A stretch of DNA of 64,000 nucleotides from Campylobacterota bacterium (GTDB lineage Bacteria > Campylobacterota > Campylobacteria > Campylobacterales > Thiovulaceae): the NCBI GenBank assembly GCA_030152305.1, contig JASKOM010000006.1, positions 1 through 64,000 on the forward strand, in the 5' to 3' direction. This document shows positions 45,453 through 55,132 of the stretch, one piece after another; positions within the stretch are counted from its first letter, which is position 1; the number at the start of each line of letters is the position of its first letter. Below the pieces are notes generated by a model, which saw only the letters and a list, made by a program, of their open reading frames with translations, was not told where the DNA came from and did not search any database. Position numbers and translations under genes: made by a program.

Positions 45453-48002
45453 ATGAGTTTCTTAGAAAAATATAATCAACATGTGAAAGAACGAGAAGCT
45501 TTAGGAGTTCCTCCACTTTCTCTAACAAAAGAACAAACAGCTGAAGTTGTTTCGTTAATTAAAAATAATGATGAAAATAGTAATTTTTATGCTGACCTCA
45601 TCATTAATAGAGTTTTTCCGGGGGTCGATGATTCGGCTTATGTAAAAGCTGATTTTTTAAATGCAATTGTTACAGGTGATATAAATATCACAGCAATTTC
45701 ACCAGTTAAAGCAGTTGAAGCTCTTGGAAAAATGCTTGGTGGATTTAATATTAATCCATTAATTAATGCTTTAAAAATCGGTGGCGAAATCGCTGAAGCA
45801 TCTGTAAAAGAATTAAGCAACACTCTTTTAGTATATGATTCATTTAATGATATCGTTGAATTAAATAATTCTGGAAATATTTATGCGACTAAAATTTTAA
45901 ATTCATGGGCAAATGCTGAATGGTTTTTGAATAAACCAAAATTAGCTGAAAAAATAGATTTAATCGTTTTTAAAGTTGCAGGTGAGACAAATACTGATGA
46001 TCTTTCTCCAGCAAGTGAAGCTTTCACTCGAAGTGATATTCCACTTCATGCTAATTCGATGTTACGATCAAAAATGGAAAAACCGCTCGATAAAATTGCT
46101 GAATTAAAAAAATCAGGTTATGGAGTTGCTTTCGTTGGCGATGTTGTTGGAACAGGTTCAAGCCGAAAATCAGGAATTAACTCTGTTCAATGGCATATTG
46201 GCGACGACATCGAAGGAGTTCCAAATAAACGAAGTGGCGGTTATGTTCTTGGTGGAATTATCGCTCCGATATTTTTTGCAACAGCCGAAGATAGCGGTGC
46301 TTTACCAATTGAACTTGATGTCTCAAAAATGGAAACAGGCGATTTAATCACAATTTATCCATACGAAGGACGAGCTGAAAAAAATGGCGAAACAATCGCT
46401 ACTTTTAAATTAAATCCAAATACGATTGTTGATGAATTCAGAGCTGGTGGTCGAATTCCGCTTATTATTGGTCGAGGTTTAACTAAAAAAGCTAGAGACT
46501 TTTTAAATATGGGCGAAGATTCAATTTTTGAAAGAGCTGAACAACCTGTTGATACTGGCAAAGGTTACACACTTGCTCAAAAAATGGTTGGTAAAGCTTG
46601 TGGTGTTGAAGGTGTTCGGGCTGGAATGTATGTTGAACCTGTTACTTTAACTGTTGGTTCTCAAGATACAACTGGAGCAATGACTCGAGATGAGGTAAAA
46701 GAATTATCAGCTTTAGGTTTTTCAGCTGATCTTGTTATGCAATCTTTCTGTCATACTGCGGCTTATCCAAAACCAGCTGATATTAAATTACATAATTCAC
46801 TTCCTGAATTTATTGAAAAACGAGGCGGAGTTTCATTACGACCTGGTGATGGAGTTGTTCATTCATGGTTAAATCGAATGGTTCTTCCTGATTCAGTCGG
46901 AACTGGTGGAGATTCGCATACTCGATTCCCGATCGGTATATCTTTCCCAGGTGGATCAGGTTTAGTTGCTTTTGCAGCTGTAACAGGATCAATGCCGTTA
47001 AATATGCCTGAATCTGTTCTTGTTCGATTCAAAGGCGAAATTCAACAAGGTGTTACTTTGCGAGATCTAGTAAATGCGATTCCATATGTTGCAATTAAAA
47101 AAGGCTTATTAACAGTTGCGAAAAAAGGCAAAAAAAATATTTTTGCAGGTCGAATTCTTGAAATCGAAGGTCTTCCAAATTTAAAAGTTGAACAAGCTTT
47201 TGAATTAACAGATGCTTCAGCTGAACGAAGTGCCGCAGCATGTACAGTTCGATTAAATCCTGAACCAGTTATCGAATATGTAAATTCTAATATTAAATTA
47301 TTAGAAGCGATGATAAAAGACGGTTACGGCGATGAACGAACTATTCAACGACGAGTCGATAAATTTAAAGAATGGTTGAAAAATCCAGTTCTTTTACAAC
47401 ATGACGAAAATGCAGAATATGCTGAAATTATCGAAATTGATCTTAATGAAATCAAAGAGCCAATCGTTGCTTGTCCAAATGATCCTGATGATGTTGCGAC
47501 ATTGTCAGAAGTTCTAAATGATCCAAAACGACCGAAAAAAATCGATGAGGTTTTCGTTGGTTCATGTATGACAAATATTGGACATTATCGAGCTTTAGGT
47601 GAAGTTTTATCAGGAAATGGTCAAGCTCCAGTTCGATTATGGATTGTTCCACCAACACGAATGGATGAAAAACAGCTTAAAAACGAAGGTTATTATTCGA
47701 TATTTGGCGAAGCAGGAGCTAGAACTGAAGTTCCAGGTTGTTCGCTATGTATGGGTAATCAGGCTCAAGTTGCTGAAAAAGCGGTTGTTTTCTCAACATC
47801 GACAAGAAATTTCGATAACCGAATGGGTAAAAATTCTCAAGTTTATTTAGGTTCAGCAGAACTTGCCGCTGTTTGTGCATTACTTGGACGAATTCCAACT
47901 CTTGAAGAATATATGAAAATCGTTCCACAAAAAATATCTGGTAAAGCTAATAAAATTTACAAATATTTAAACTTCCACGAAATTAAAAATTACAAACTTT
48001 AA
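45453..48002 (+). CDS. acnB: aconitate hydratase B / 2-methylisocitrate dehydratase
   Basis: Isomerises citrate and isocitrate through a 4Fe-4S cluster. The 849 residues have the AcnB order: an N-terminal HEAT-like domain, the swivel domain near 160-330 ([14 protein letters not shown]), then catalytic domains with [20 protein letters not shown] and the cluster cysteines in [14 protein letters not shown] and [11 protein letters not shown]. With monomeric Icd it covers citrate to 2-oxoglutarate. Three octamers lie inside: 45595 (ADLII), 46689 (DEVK) and 47544 (IDEVF). RBS CAGGGA lies 8 bases upstream. Arg codons are mostly CGA. Confidence 0.97.
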   Translation: MSFLEKYNQHVKEREALGVPPLSLTKEQTAEVVSLIKNNDENSNFYADLIINRVFPGVDDSAYVKADFLNAIVTGDINITAISPVKAVEALGKMLGGFNINPLINALKIGGEIAEASVKELSNTLLVYDSFNDIVELNNSGNIYATKILNSWANAEWFLNKPKLAEKIDLIVFKVAGETNTDDLSPASEAFTRSDIPLHANSMLRSKMEKPLDKIAELKKSGYGVAFVGDVVGTGSSRKSGINSVQWHIGDDIEGVPNKRSGGYVLGGIIAPIFFATAEDSGALPIELDVSKMETGDLITIYPYEGRAEKNGETIATFKLNPNTIVDEFRAGGRIPLIIGRGLTKKARDFLNMGEDSIFERAEQPVDTGKGYTLAQKMVGKACGVEGVRAGMYVEPVTLTVGSQDTTGAMTRDEVKELSALGFSADLVMQSFCHTAAYPKPADIKLHNSLPEFIEKRGGVSLRPGDGVVHSWLNRMVLPDSVGTGGDSHTRFPIGISFPGGSGLVAFAAVTGSMPLNMPESVLVRFKGEIQQGVTLRDLVNAIPYVAIKKGLLTVAKKGKKNIFAGRILEIEGLPNLKVEQAFELTDASAERSAAACTVRLNPEPVIEYVNSNIKLLEAMIKDGYGDERTIQRRVDKFKEWLKNPVLLQHDENAEYAEIIEIDLNEIKEPIVACPNDPDDVATLSEVLNDPKRPKKIDEVFVGSCMTNIGHYRALGEVLSGNGQAPVRLWIVPPTRMDEKQLKNEGYYSIFGEAGARTEVPGCSLCMGNQAQVAEKAVVFSTSTRNFDNRMGKNSQVYLGSAELAAVCALLGRIPTLEEYMKIVPQKISGKANKIYKYLNFHEIKNYKL

Positions 48003-48023
48003 TTAATCTACCTCATCAATTAT

Positions 48024-48056
48024 CAAAACGGTCAAATAAATATTTTGGCTGTTTTG
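48024..48056. terminator. terminator between acnB and the comEC-like gene
   Basis: A 13-base arm from CAAAACGGTC pairs with its downstream complement (48044-48056) through two wobbles, forming a hairpin with A/T-rich flanks. An octamer copy (48010) lies just before it. The flanking genes converge, so it may serve both. Confidence 0.7.
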
Positions 48057-48073
48057 ACATATTAAAATTAATT

Positions 48074-49369
48074 TTATGTTTTTTTATTTTTTATTTCGCT
48101 CCAAATTGCCAAAATTATTGATAATAAAATAAATATTATTGTTTCGATATTTGAAAAATAAAATTGATAATGTCCCCAAAAATTTAAAGATAAAAAATTT
48201 ATTAATATCTCATCAAAAATATCGCCGATTCCTAATAAATGAACGATAACCATTATTGGATAAATAAATTCAAATAAAATTGTCCAAATTGGTGATAATA
48301 ATTGCATAATATAAAAATCGTTAAAAAATAGATGAATTATTGGAATCATTGCAAAAAATACAAAAAAATTAATTACTATTAAATCGATAATTATTCCAAA
48401 TTTAAATAAAGACATATATAATAAAATATAAAAAACTCCAGCAACTGAAAACCAAAAACTAACTGAAAAAAATAATCTCGGATCAAAAGCAATTAAAATA
48501 ATAATTGTGATTAACAAAGTGTCAAATTTTCCTCGAGAAACATTTCTGTCAAATAATACAAAACCTATTATAAACATAAATATTGATCTTAAAAATGGTG
48601 GAGGCGACTGCAAAAATAAATTATAAATTAATGCAATAACGATTCCAACGATTAAACTATCTTTTATTCGATTTCGATACGGAAAAAATTTACCGTGAAA
48701 AAACATATAAATAATATAAAAAAGAAATGTCGAAAATATAACAACAAGCGAAACATGAAAACCACTTAATACGGCAAGATGATTTATTCCCAAACGAGTT
48801 AAATCATTTCGTAATTCGCCTCTAATTGGTGTTGCAAAAAGTAAAGCCGAATATAAATCAGCTATTTTTTTATTAGCATGTATTTCGTTTAGTTTATTCG
48901 ATAATTCGAATCTCATTTCACGATCGCAATTATCGATAATAGAAAGTGCTGATAAAATTAAATATGAACCTTTTAGAAAATTAATAAAGTTAAATTTTTC
49001 TGGAATAATAATTTCAGCTTGAACACGAAGTCCAAGTAAATTTTTATATTTATATCTTGATGAGGTATAAAAAAAGAACCCGTTATCAGCTTGAAGTTTA
49101 AAAATTGTATTTGGTGTTTTTTGATATTGATCAATTATTATAAAATCGCCTTTATAAGTTGAAAATCTTGAAAATTCTAAATATTGAAAATAATTTATTA
49201 TTATCGAAATTAAAAATATAAAAAAAACAGTTCCAAGAAATATTAAATATTCTTGAACTGTGTAAAAAAGTCTTAATGTAAAGTTTTGATTAATCTCTCG
49301 TTTTGAGATCTCTTTTTTAATTTGCCTCCACTCGATTTCTGCCTCCTCGTTTCGCACGATAAAGAGCAT
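48074..49369 (-). CDS. comEC: ComEC/Rec2-family DNA-uptake channel
   Basis: A 431-residue polytopic membrane protein with the competence domain: RNDLTRLGINHLAVLSGFHVSLVV (the SG-H signature near residue 210), then PPPFLRSIFMFIIGF and a run of membrane helices to the C terminus. It lacks the metallo-beta-lactamase domain, as do the short ComEC forms of Campylobacter and Helicobacter. ComEC passes single-stranded DNA through the inner membrane during transformation. The start at ATG 49369 overlaps the cyclase gene by 53 bases; no better internal start is visible. One octamer (49059) is read as YTSS. Confidence 0.85.
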   Translation of the reverse strand: MLFIVRNEEAEIEWRQIKKEISKREINQNFTLRLFYTVQEYLIFLGTVFFIFLISIIINYFQYLEFSRFSTYKGDFIIIDQYQKTPNTIFKLQADNGFFFYTSSRYKYKNLLGLRVQAEIIIPEKFNFINFLKGSYLILSALSIIDNCDREMRFELSNKLNEIHANKKIADLYSALLFATPIRGELRNDLTRLGINHLAVLSGFHVSLVVIFSTFLFYIIYMFFHGKFFPYRNRIKDSLIVGIVIALIYNLFLQSPPPFLRSIFMFIIGFVLFDRNVSRGKFDTLLITIIILIAFDPRLFFSVSFWFSVAGVFYILLYMSLFKFGIIIDLIVINFFVFFAMIPIIHLFFNDFYIMQLLSPIWTILFEFIYPIMVIVHLLGIGDIFDEILINFLSLNFWGHYQFYFSNIETIIFILLSIILAIWSEIKNKKT

Positions 49370-52025
49370 CGTCGCATCGTTTTATTAATGTTGAAACAGA
49401 ATCATTTTTCATAACTTCAGTAACTCCGCAACTTATAGAAATATTTTTTACTACTGGAAAATCAGATTCTTCAACGGTTGTTCGAAGTTTTTCAGCAAGT
49501 TGCATTGATTGAGTTAATCGTGTGTGAGTTGTTAAAACAACAAATTCTTCACCGCCCCATCTTGCAAAAATATCACTTTCTCGAATTAATGATTTAACTA
49601 TGGCTGAAAGAGTTATTAATGTTGTATCGCCAACAAGATGTCCATAAGTATCATTAACTTTTTTAAAATGATCAATATCAAAAATAATAACAGAAAAATG
49701 TTCATCATATCTATGAAAATTAGAAATATGATGTTGAAGCATGTCATTAAAATATGATTTATTATAACTATCAGTTAAAATATCGTGAGTAGCTTGATAT
49801 TTATAATGAACTTTATCTTGAAATAAGCCTGTAATATTTGTAAAAGATATAACATAAGATATTGAATAATTATCATGAATAAAACTCACATCAATATTAA
49901 ATACCTCATCGATATTTTTAAAATTGTTTCTCATTTTTACTATTACATCACGATCATGATTATCAGCAATTAATTTATGAATACAATCTTTTGTATCAAG
50001 ATCTTCTGATGGAGACAATAAATCATTTCCATTAATAAATAATTTAGCAATCGATGAAACATTTTTATTAAATTCAATGACATTTTCATAGCCAACAAAT
50101 TCTAAAAATTTGCGATTCGCCATTGTTACTTCTCGTTTTTTTATCATAACAATCATGCTTGATTGAGCATCAAAAATAGTTTTAACAGCTCTAGAAAGTT
50201 CTTCGAATTTAACTTGAGTTGTAATATCATAAGAAATATCTGTAAAACCTATTATTTCACCATTTTTATAATCAGGTGAAACACTTTTTTTAAGCCAGAA
50301 TTCAGTGCCATCTTTTGCAATGTTTTTCACAACACCTTGAAATTCTCGACCATGAAAAATTGTTTGCCATAAATTTTCATAAAAAGAGATATCTGTATCT
50401 TTAGATCTAACAATATTATGTTTACTTCCGATTAATTCATGTTTAGAAAAACCAGAAATCGTAACAAATTTATGACTTGCGAAATTAATTAAACCGTTAA
50501 GATCTGTTTTTGAAACAATTACATTATTATCAATAACTTTTAATAAATTTTCTATTTCAAGTTGATACTGTTTTTCTTTTGTGATATCACTAAAAATAAT
50601 ATATAAAATCTTTTCATCGCCGTCGATATCAAGTTTTGATTTTCCTTCAATAGTAATTTGTTCATTATTTTTATTAACTAAACAATTAAATTTTCTTGAT
50701 TCTTGACTATTATTTATAATCGAAACAAATTCTTTTAAAGCTCGAAAATTGCCTCTTGCAAACTTTTTAATAATCCATTTAAAATCATTAATAGGTTCAT
50801 CGATAACTTTTTCGGTAATTCCAAATATTTCTCGTGCTTGACTATTCATTGAAACAGTCTTTGTATTTAAATTATAAATAATAATTGCTAGATTGCTAAT
50901 TTCTTCTAATTTTTCAAAAGTGCTGTTTTTGATTTTTAATTTATTTTCTTGTTTTACAGCGATATTAAGCTTATTAATTAAAAATAAAATTATTAACATG
51001 CTTATAAATATTAAACTTATAGCAAAAGTAATTCGTTCATAATAAATCGATTCTCTGATATTAAAAACATCTTCTTGTTTAAAAAAAACCATGTAACCTA
51101 AATTATTTTTTTCTAAATCTTTTAATGGAAAAAACGATAAAAAATATTTATCATCTAAATAATGCATTAATTTATAAAAAGATTGATTTTGTTCTAAATC
51201 ATCTTGAAAAATATTATCTTTTGATAATTGATCTGTAATGTTTAAAAAACAATTTTTTATTGTTAAATGTTCGTTATTATTAATAATATTTATTTCATCT
51301 TTAAAATGATAAAAATTTTTACTTAAAAATGCATTTTCAACTTTTGCAGAACCAAAAACTTTATCTCGAAAAATAAAATAAACATGTCCGTCTAAACTTT
51401 TTTCAACATTTTCTCTAATTTGTTTAAAACTAACACATATTTCAACAGAACCAACAAGTTGATTATTTTGATTAATAATTGGATAAACAGATCTTAATCC
51501 TGTTTCTATGGCACGAATAATTTTTTTATTTTTTTGAACTTCGATTACTGTTTTTCTAAATTTAGATAAATCATCTCCGTAAGAATCTTTTTTATGCATT
51601 CTTAAAAAAGAGGTTGCATTTGGCAAATGAAAATTAATTCTTTCGATAAAACCTTGTGTTTTTAAATTTTCAAAATAAGGATTTATATAATTAAATAATT
51701 CGTTACGAATGTTTTGTAGCTCTTCATGATTATTAATATTAACAAATGCATTTGTCATTATATTAATTACTTTTTCATTTCCAACGAGAGTCTGAAACAA
51801 AATATCAGCTTTTTTATGATATTCACCAAAAGTTAAAGATAATGTTTCTGTTCTGTTTGAATGTAAAGTATCTTCAGTTAAAAATATAATTTCGCTGTGT
51901 TCGGTTGCTATATATTTAGTTGTAAAATACATTAATATAATTGATAAAATTACATAAATTAAATTATAAGTTATTTTCATATTTTTTATTATAAACCTTA
52001 ATAATAAGTTGTTTAATTCTAACAT
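49317..52025 (-). CDS. membrane diguanylate cyclase with Cache and PAS domains
   Basis: A 902-residue sensor. A membrane helix at 18-40, a periplasmic Cache-type domain (about 45-320; FHLPNATSFLRMHKKDSYGDD, GLRSVYPIINQ) and a second helix (FAISLIFISMLIILFLI) are followed by two or three PAS domains and a GGDEF domain with RWGGEEF intact. The RESD motif five residues before it is the product-inhibition I-site. It therefore should make c-di-GMP in response to an extracellular ligand. The start has GGAA 6 bases upstream. An octamer (49903) encodes IDEVF. Confidence 0.9.
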   Translation of the reverse strand: MLELNNLLLRFIIKNMKITYNLIYVILSIILMYFTTKYIATEHSEIIFLTEDTLHSNRTETLSLTFGEYHKKADILFQTLVGNEKVINIMTNAFVNINNHEELQNIRNELFNYINPYFENLKTQGFIERINFHLPNATSFLRMHKKDSYGDDLSKFRKTVIEVQKNKKIIRAIETGLRSVYPIINQNNQLVGSVEICVSFKQIRENVEKSLDGHVYFIFRDKVFGSAKVENAFLSKNFYHFKDEINIINNNEHLTIKNCFLNITDQLSKDNIFQDDLEQNQSFYKLMHYLDDKYFLSFFPLKDLEKNNLGYMVFFKQEDVFNIRESIYYERITFAISLIFISMLIILFLINKLNIAVKQENKLKIKNSTFEKLEEISNLAIIIYNLNTKTVSMNSQAREIFGITEKVIDEPINDFKWIIKKFARGNFRALKEFVSIINNSQESRKFNCLVNKNNEQITIEGKSKLDIDGDEKILYIIFSDITKEKQYQLEIENLLKVIDNNVIVSKTDLNGLINFASHKFVTISGFSKHELIGSKHNIVRSKDTDISFYENLWQTIFHGREFQGVVKNIAKDGTEFWLKKSVSPDYKNGEIIGFTDISYDITTQVKFEELSRAVKTIFDAQSSMIVMIKKREVTMANRKFLEFVGYENVIEFNKNVSSIAKLFINGNDLLSPSEDLDTKDCIHKLIADNHDRDVIVKMRNNFKNIDEVFNIDVSFIHDNYSISYVISFTNITGLFQDKVHYKYQATHDILTDSYNKSYFNDMLQHHISNFHRYDEHFSVIIFDIDHFKKVNDTYGHLVGDTTLITLSAIVKSLIRESDIFARWGGEEFVVLTTHTRLTQSMQLAEKLRTTVEESDFPVVKNISISCGVTEVMKNDSVSTLIKRCDDALYRAKRGGRNRVEAN

Positions 52026-52051
52026 AATTATTTCCTTAAAATTTAAAATTA

Positions 52052-52474
52052 TTAAATATTGTTTTTAGATTTAAATAACATAACAGCTATTTCATCAAGT
52101 TCTTTAGCTTCAGCTTTTTGAAGTTCTATTCTATAAGCTTCAAGAACTTCGGATTCAAGATATTTAAACTTTTCTATTTCACGATTTGCTTCAATCATTT
52201 TTTTATGGATATTTCCAATTTTATCTGACAAATTTAATTTCTTATGCTTTAAATCTTCTATTTCATTTTTCATGTTATGCATTGCAATATTATATTGCTG
52301 AAGAATAGAAAAAACACCTGATATTGGATATTCAATTTTTATGATTTCAGCCTCTTTTTGAATAATCATTTCGTTAGTTTTTTCGATTTCAGCTTTTATA
52401 GAACCTAATTCTCGCTCAAGAGTTTGAAGTTTATTTTTTGCAATTTTTACTAAATCACTAAATTGTGTTTTCAT
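52052..52474 (-). CDS. coiled-coil protein, unknown
   Basis: A 140-residue soluble protein that is nearly all helical, with heptad-like spacing (LQTLERELGSIKAEIEKTNEMI, MKNEIEDLKHKKLNLSDKI). Size, helicity and the position of charged residues recall FliJ-type or chaperone-like coiled coils, but there is no signature to prove it and no flagellar gene is nearby. It lies 3 bases after the phosphoribosyltransferase gene, in the ftsI-to-comEC cluster. Confidence 0.55.
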   Translation of the reverse strand: MKTQFSDLVKIAKNKLQTLERELGSIKAEIEKTNEMIIQKEAEIIKIEYPISGVFSILQQYNIAMHNMKNEIEDLKHKKLNLSDKIGNIHKKMIEANREIEKFKYLESEVLEAYRIELQKAEAKELDEIAVMLFKSKNNI

Positions 52475-52477
52475 GAA

Positions 52478-52933
52478 TTATATTTGATTTTCGTTGGATG
52501 ACCAGAAAAAAGTGATCCAATTTGAAGTTTTTCTTATCCAAAAATCAGGTTCAAAACTTGATTTTTCACTTAAAAAAATAGTTGCTGAATAAATTTTAAT
52601 TTCTGGATATTCTCGAGAAAATATTTTTGATATTTCCGAGAAAGTTCTTCCACTATCAGAAATATCATCAACGATTAAAATCTTGTTATTTTTTATATGA
52701 GACAAATCTGGTAAACTAGAAATCGTAATCGTGTCTAATTTTTGATCACCAAAATATGAAAAAGCTCTAACAGTGTAAAGCTCTCGAATATTTAATTTTT
52801 CTGATAAAAAATGGGCAAAAGTTATTCCGCCTCTTGCTATTCCAACGATTGCTTTGAAATCTTTTGGCAATCGTTCAGATAATAAATTTATATCTTTCGC
52901 GAAATTTTCATAACTATAAAATTCTTTTGTCAT
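52478..52933 (-). CDS. purine-type phosphoribosyltransferase
   Basis: A 151-residue type I phosphoribosyltransferase. The PRPP-binding motif is ILIVDDISDSGRT (residues about 90-102), and IVGIARGGITFAHFLS is the loop before. The size and layout resemble xanthine/guanine or hypoxanthine phosphoribosyltransferases (Gpt/Hpt-like), used in purine salvage; the exact base is not clear. It directly follows the exported GH16-like gene. Confidence 0.8.
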   Translation of the reverse strand: MTKEFYSYENFAKDINLLSERLPKDFKAIVGIARGGITFAHFLSEKLNIRELYTVRAFSYFGDQKLDTITISSLPDLSHIKNNKILIVDDISDSGRTFSEISKIFSREYPEIKIYSATIFLSEKSSFEPDFWIRKTSNWITFFWSSNENQI

Positions 52934-54067
52934 TTATTTTTGAACCCAAAAACCTGTAAATTCTGGCACTTTTGTAAAAACTTCGACATTACTATTTATT
53001 AACATTGTTCTAATTTTTGCATACGGCGAATAACCTTTCCAAATGCCATTGACATGAATCCAAACGACTTTTGCACTGCTAAATACAGATAAATCTGTAA
53101 TTTCTCCACCAAAACCGACAAGATAATTTCCATTTGCTGGTAAAGAATTTATATAAGTTTTGAGTTGAGCTAATGATGTTGAAATTGTTGCTGATGAGGT
53201 CGAAGAAGTTGTTGTGTTATTTGTTTCTGTTGTTGTTGGAGTTGTCGCTGTTGTATTTGTTTCTGTTTTCGGTGCATCAAGAACAATTTGATCGCAACTT
53301 TTTCCACCTGAATCAACTGGAGTATATTTAAAATAATCAACGGCTAATTCAACTGGAAAATCTTTTGTTGTTATGCTATATTGATTTTCTCTTTTTAACC
53401 AATTTTTAAATACAACTTTCATTTTTTGAGAAGACGGTGTTATTTTTACACTATTTGCAAATTCTTCTCTAAATAAAGTTCCATCAAAATACCAACTAAC
53501 CGAATCTTTAAAATAATCAATTCGATAAACATGTTGTTTTGCACTTAATTTTTCTGTTGCTGTTGCTAACATGTGATATGAACTATATAAATTATCAACT
53601 TCAGGCGATGTAGAAAAAACGGCCATATATGCTGTTGCTAATAAATCAAAGCCCATATATTCGTGATGTGTTGCATAATCGTTTCCATCCCAAATTATCG
53701 AAACTCCTTCGGCGATTGCTTCTAAACCTCTTGATTTAATTTTGAATTCATATTTTCCATAGCCAAATTCCAAAGTTGAAGCTAATTCACTTCCTGTTGA
53801 AGTATAAGAATTTCCTTCAGAATCAGTTGTTACAACTTTTTTAACTGATAAAACAGCGGAGCCTTTTGACAATGTAATATTTTTTGATGAAAATAACGAA
53901 GCACTTACATCAAACGAAACATTATCTGTTCCTTTCCAAGCTGAAGATAATTCTGATGAGGTAAATTCTTCAACAAAAGTTGGACTAGAACATAATTTAA
54001 CGGTTTCACTATGTGCAAAAATATTTAATACTGAACCAACTAAAACTAATTTATAAAACTTTTTCAT
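52934..54067 (-). CDS. secreted GH16-like protein with C-terminal GFWV module
   Basis: A 377-residue exported protein (signal KLVLVGSVLNIFAHS). Residues about 30-250 form a concanavalin-type GH16 domain (EFGYGKYEFKIKSRG, HVYRIDYFKDSVSWYFDG), but the catalytic EXDXXE is replaced by HEYMGFD, so hydrolysis is doubtful and glycan binding more likely. A Thr/Asn linker with two sequons (ETNTT, ETNNT) joins a C-terminal module (VVWIHVNGIWKGY ... GFWVQK) that resembles modules of the large surface protein at 35046. Two octamers (53193, 53955) are read as TSS. Confidence 0.7.
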   Translation of the reverse strand: MKKFYKLVLVGSVLNIFAHSETVKLCSSPTFVEEFTSSELSSAWKGTDNVSFDVSASLFSSKNITLSKGSAVLSVKKVVTTDSEGNSYTSTGSELASTLEFGYGKYEFKIKSRGLEAIAEGVSIIWDGNDYATHHEYMGFDLLATAYMAVFSTSPEVDNLYSSYHMLATATEKLSAKQHVYRIDYFKDSVSWYFDGTLFREEFANSVKITPSSQKMKVVFKNWLKRENQYSITTKDFPVELAVDYFKYTPVDSGGKSCDQIVLDAPKTETNTTATTPTTTETNNTTTSSTSSATISTSLAQLKTYINSLPANGNYLVGFGGEITDLSVFSSAKVVWIHVNGIWKGYSPYAKIRTMLINSNVEVFTKVPEFTGFWVQK

Positions 54068-54090
54068 TATTCAAACTTTCCTTTATATAA

Positions 54091-54597
54091 TTAAACTAAT
54101 TTTGCTAATTTTAAAGCAAATTCAACTTCTGTTCGAGAAATATGTAATTCTCTAGAAATATCTTCAATTGAACGACCAGTTTTGTGAATAGCGATAATTT
54201 GTTGTGTTTTATCTACCGAACTATTTCTATTTAAAACTGCATTTTTTAAACCATTTTCAAGAGTTAAAACTCGTGAATTTAAAGTTTTTAATTCTTCGAA
54301 ATCTTTTTTCAACTGTTCAAGACTTTCTTTAAATTCAACTAATTTAAATACATCATCTTTATGTTGTTTTTCGTTATTTGTTATAAATTCTTCGATGTCA
54401 TGTAAAATATCTTGTTTTTGAGATTCAAGTTCTTTACTAAAATTTTTGTTCATCGTAAAAATTTGACGATTAACAAGATCTATTTTCGAAGCAACGATTT
54501 TAAATTTTCTATTAAATTCTGTTTCTTTTAGATATATATATATTATTAAAAGAATTAATATAACACCTAGAATGACTATTAAAACTTCAGCAAACAT
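54091..54597 (-). CDS. membrane-anchored coiled-coil protein with HTH-like end
   Basis: A 168-residue protein with an N-terminal membrane helix (VLIVILGVILILLIIYIYL), a long coiled coil (about 30-120) and a C-terminal region (QQIIAIHKTGRSIEDISRELHISRTEVEFALKL) that looks like a helix-turn-helix of the kind seen in membrane-bound regulators of flagellar or division clusters. The DNA-binding role is inferred. It is one base from the upstream gene and part of the ftsI cluster. Confidence 0.6.
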   Translation of the reverse strand: MFAEVLIVILGVILILLIIYIYLKETEFNRKFKIVASKIDLVNRQIFTMNKNFSKELESQKQDILHDIEEFITNNEKQHKDDVFKLVEFKESLEQLKKDFEELKTLNSRVLTLENGLKNAVLNRNSSVDKTQQIIAIHKTGRSIEDISRELHISRTEVEFALKLAKLV

Positions 54598-55110
54598 TTA
54601 TTTTTTTCCTTCTCTGATCATGATTCGTTCTTTTGCTCGAAAATAGGAAGCCCAATCTTTTTCATCTCGTTCATGCATTCGTTCGATATAACATAAGCCA
54701 TTTTCTAAAAATCTGAAAAAAACAGGAAATTCTCGAGGAGGATAAGTTTGTAAATTTATTCGTCCATAATATAAATTATCAACTTTTAAATTTGTGGTTT
54801 CTTGTAATTGAAAATGTTCAAAACCGATAAAAATTACCTCATCTAAAAAATCTAATTCTTCTAACTTTTTGTCATGATTTTGATTTAAAGAATGTTCAAG
54901 TCGTTCAATTTTACGATTTAATTCAACAAGCATATCAACAACAACTTTAAGAGAATTGTCAATTTCACCACTAGCTTTTTTTAATTTAACCCAATGACCA
55001 ATAGAATCAACTTCAGCCTCACTTAGATTTAAAAATTCTTTTTCAAAAATAGTTTTATAAATAGAATACATAATTTTAATATGTGTTTTAACTAAATATG
55101 GTTTATCCAT
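54598..55110 (-). CDS. hypothetical protein, possibly PilZ-related
   Basis: A 170-residue protein when started at ATG 55110 (AAGGA upstream); the open frame extends to 55239 but that part overlaps ftsI and is not plausible. The first half is helical (KIMYSIYKTIFEKEFLNLSEAEVDSIGHWVKL); the second half has beta strands (LKVDNLYYGRINLQTYPPREFPVFFRF) that may form a PilZ-type barrel. I am not certain. An octamer (54836) encodes LDEVI. It is 22 bases after ftsI. Confidence 0.55.
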   Translation of the reverse strand: MDKPYLVKTHIKIMYSIYKTIFEKEFLNLSEAEVDSIGHWVKLKKASGEIDNSLKVVVDMLVELNRKIERLEHSLNQNHDKKLEELDFLDEVIFIGFEHFQLQETTNLKVDNLYYGRINLQTYPPREFPVFFRFLENGLCYIERMHERDEKDWASYFRAKERIMIREGKK

Positions 55111-55132
55111 ATAATAAAGATCCTTTATATAA

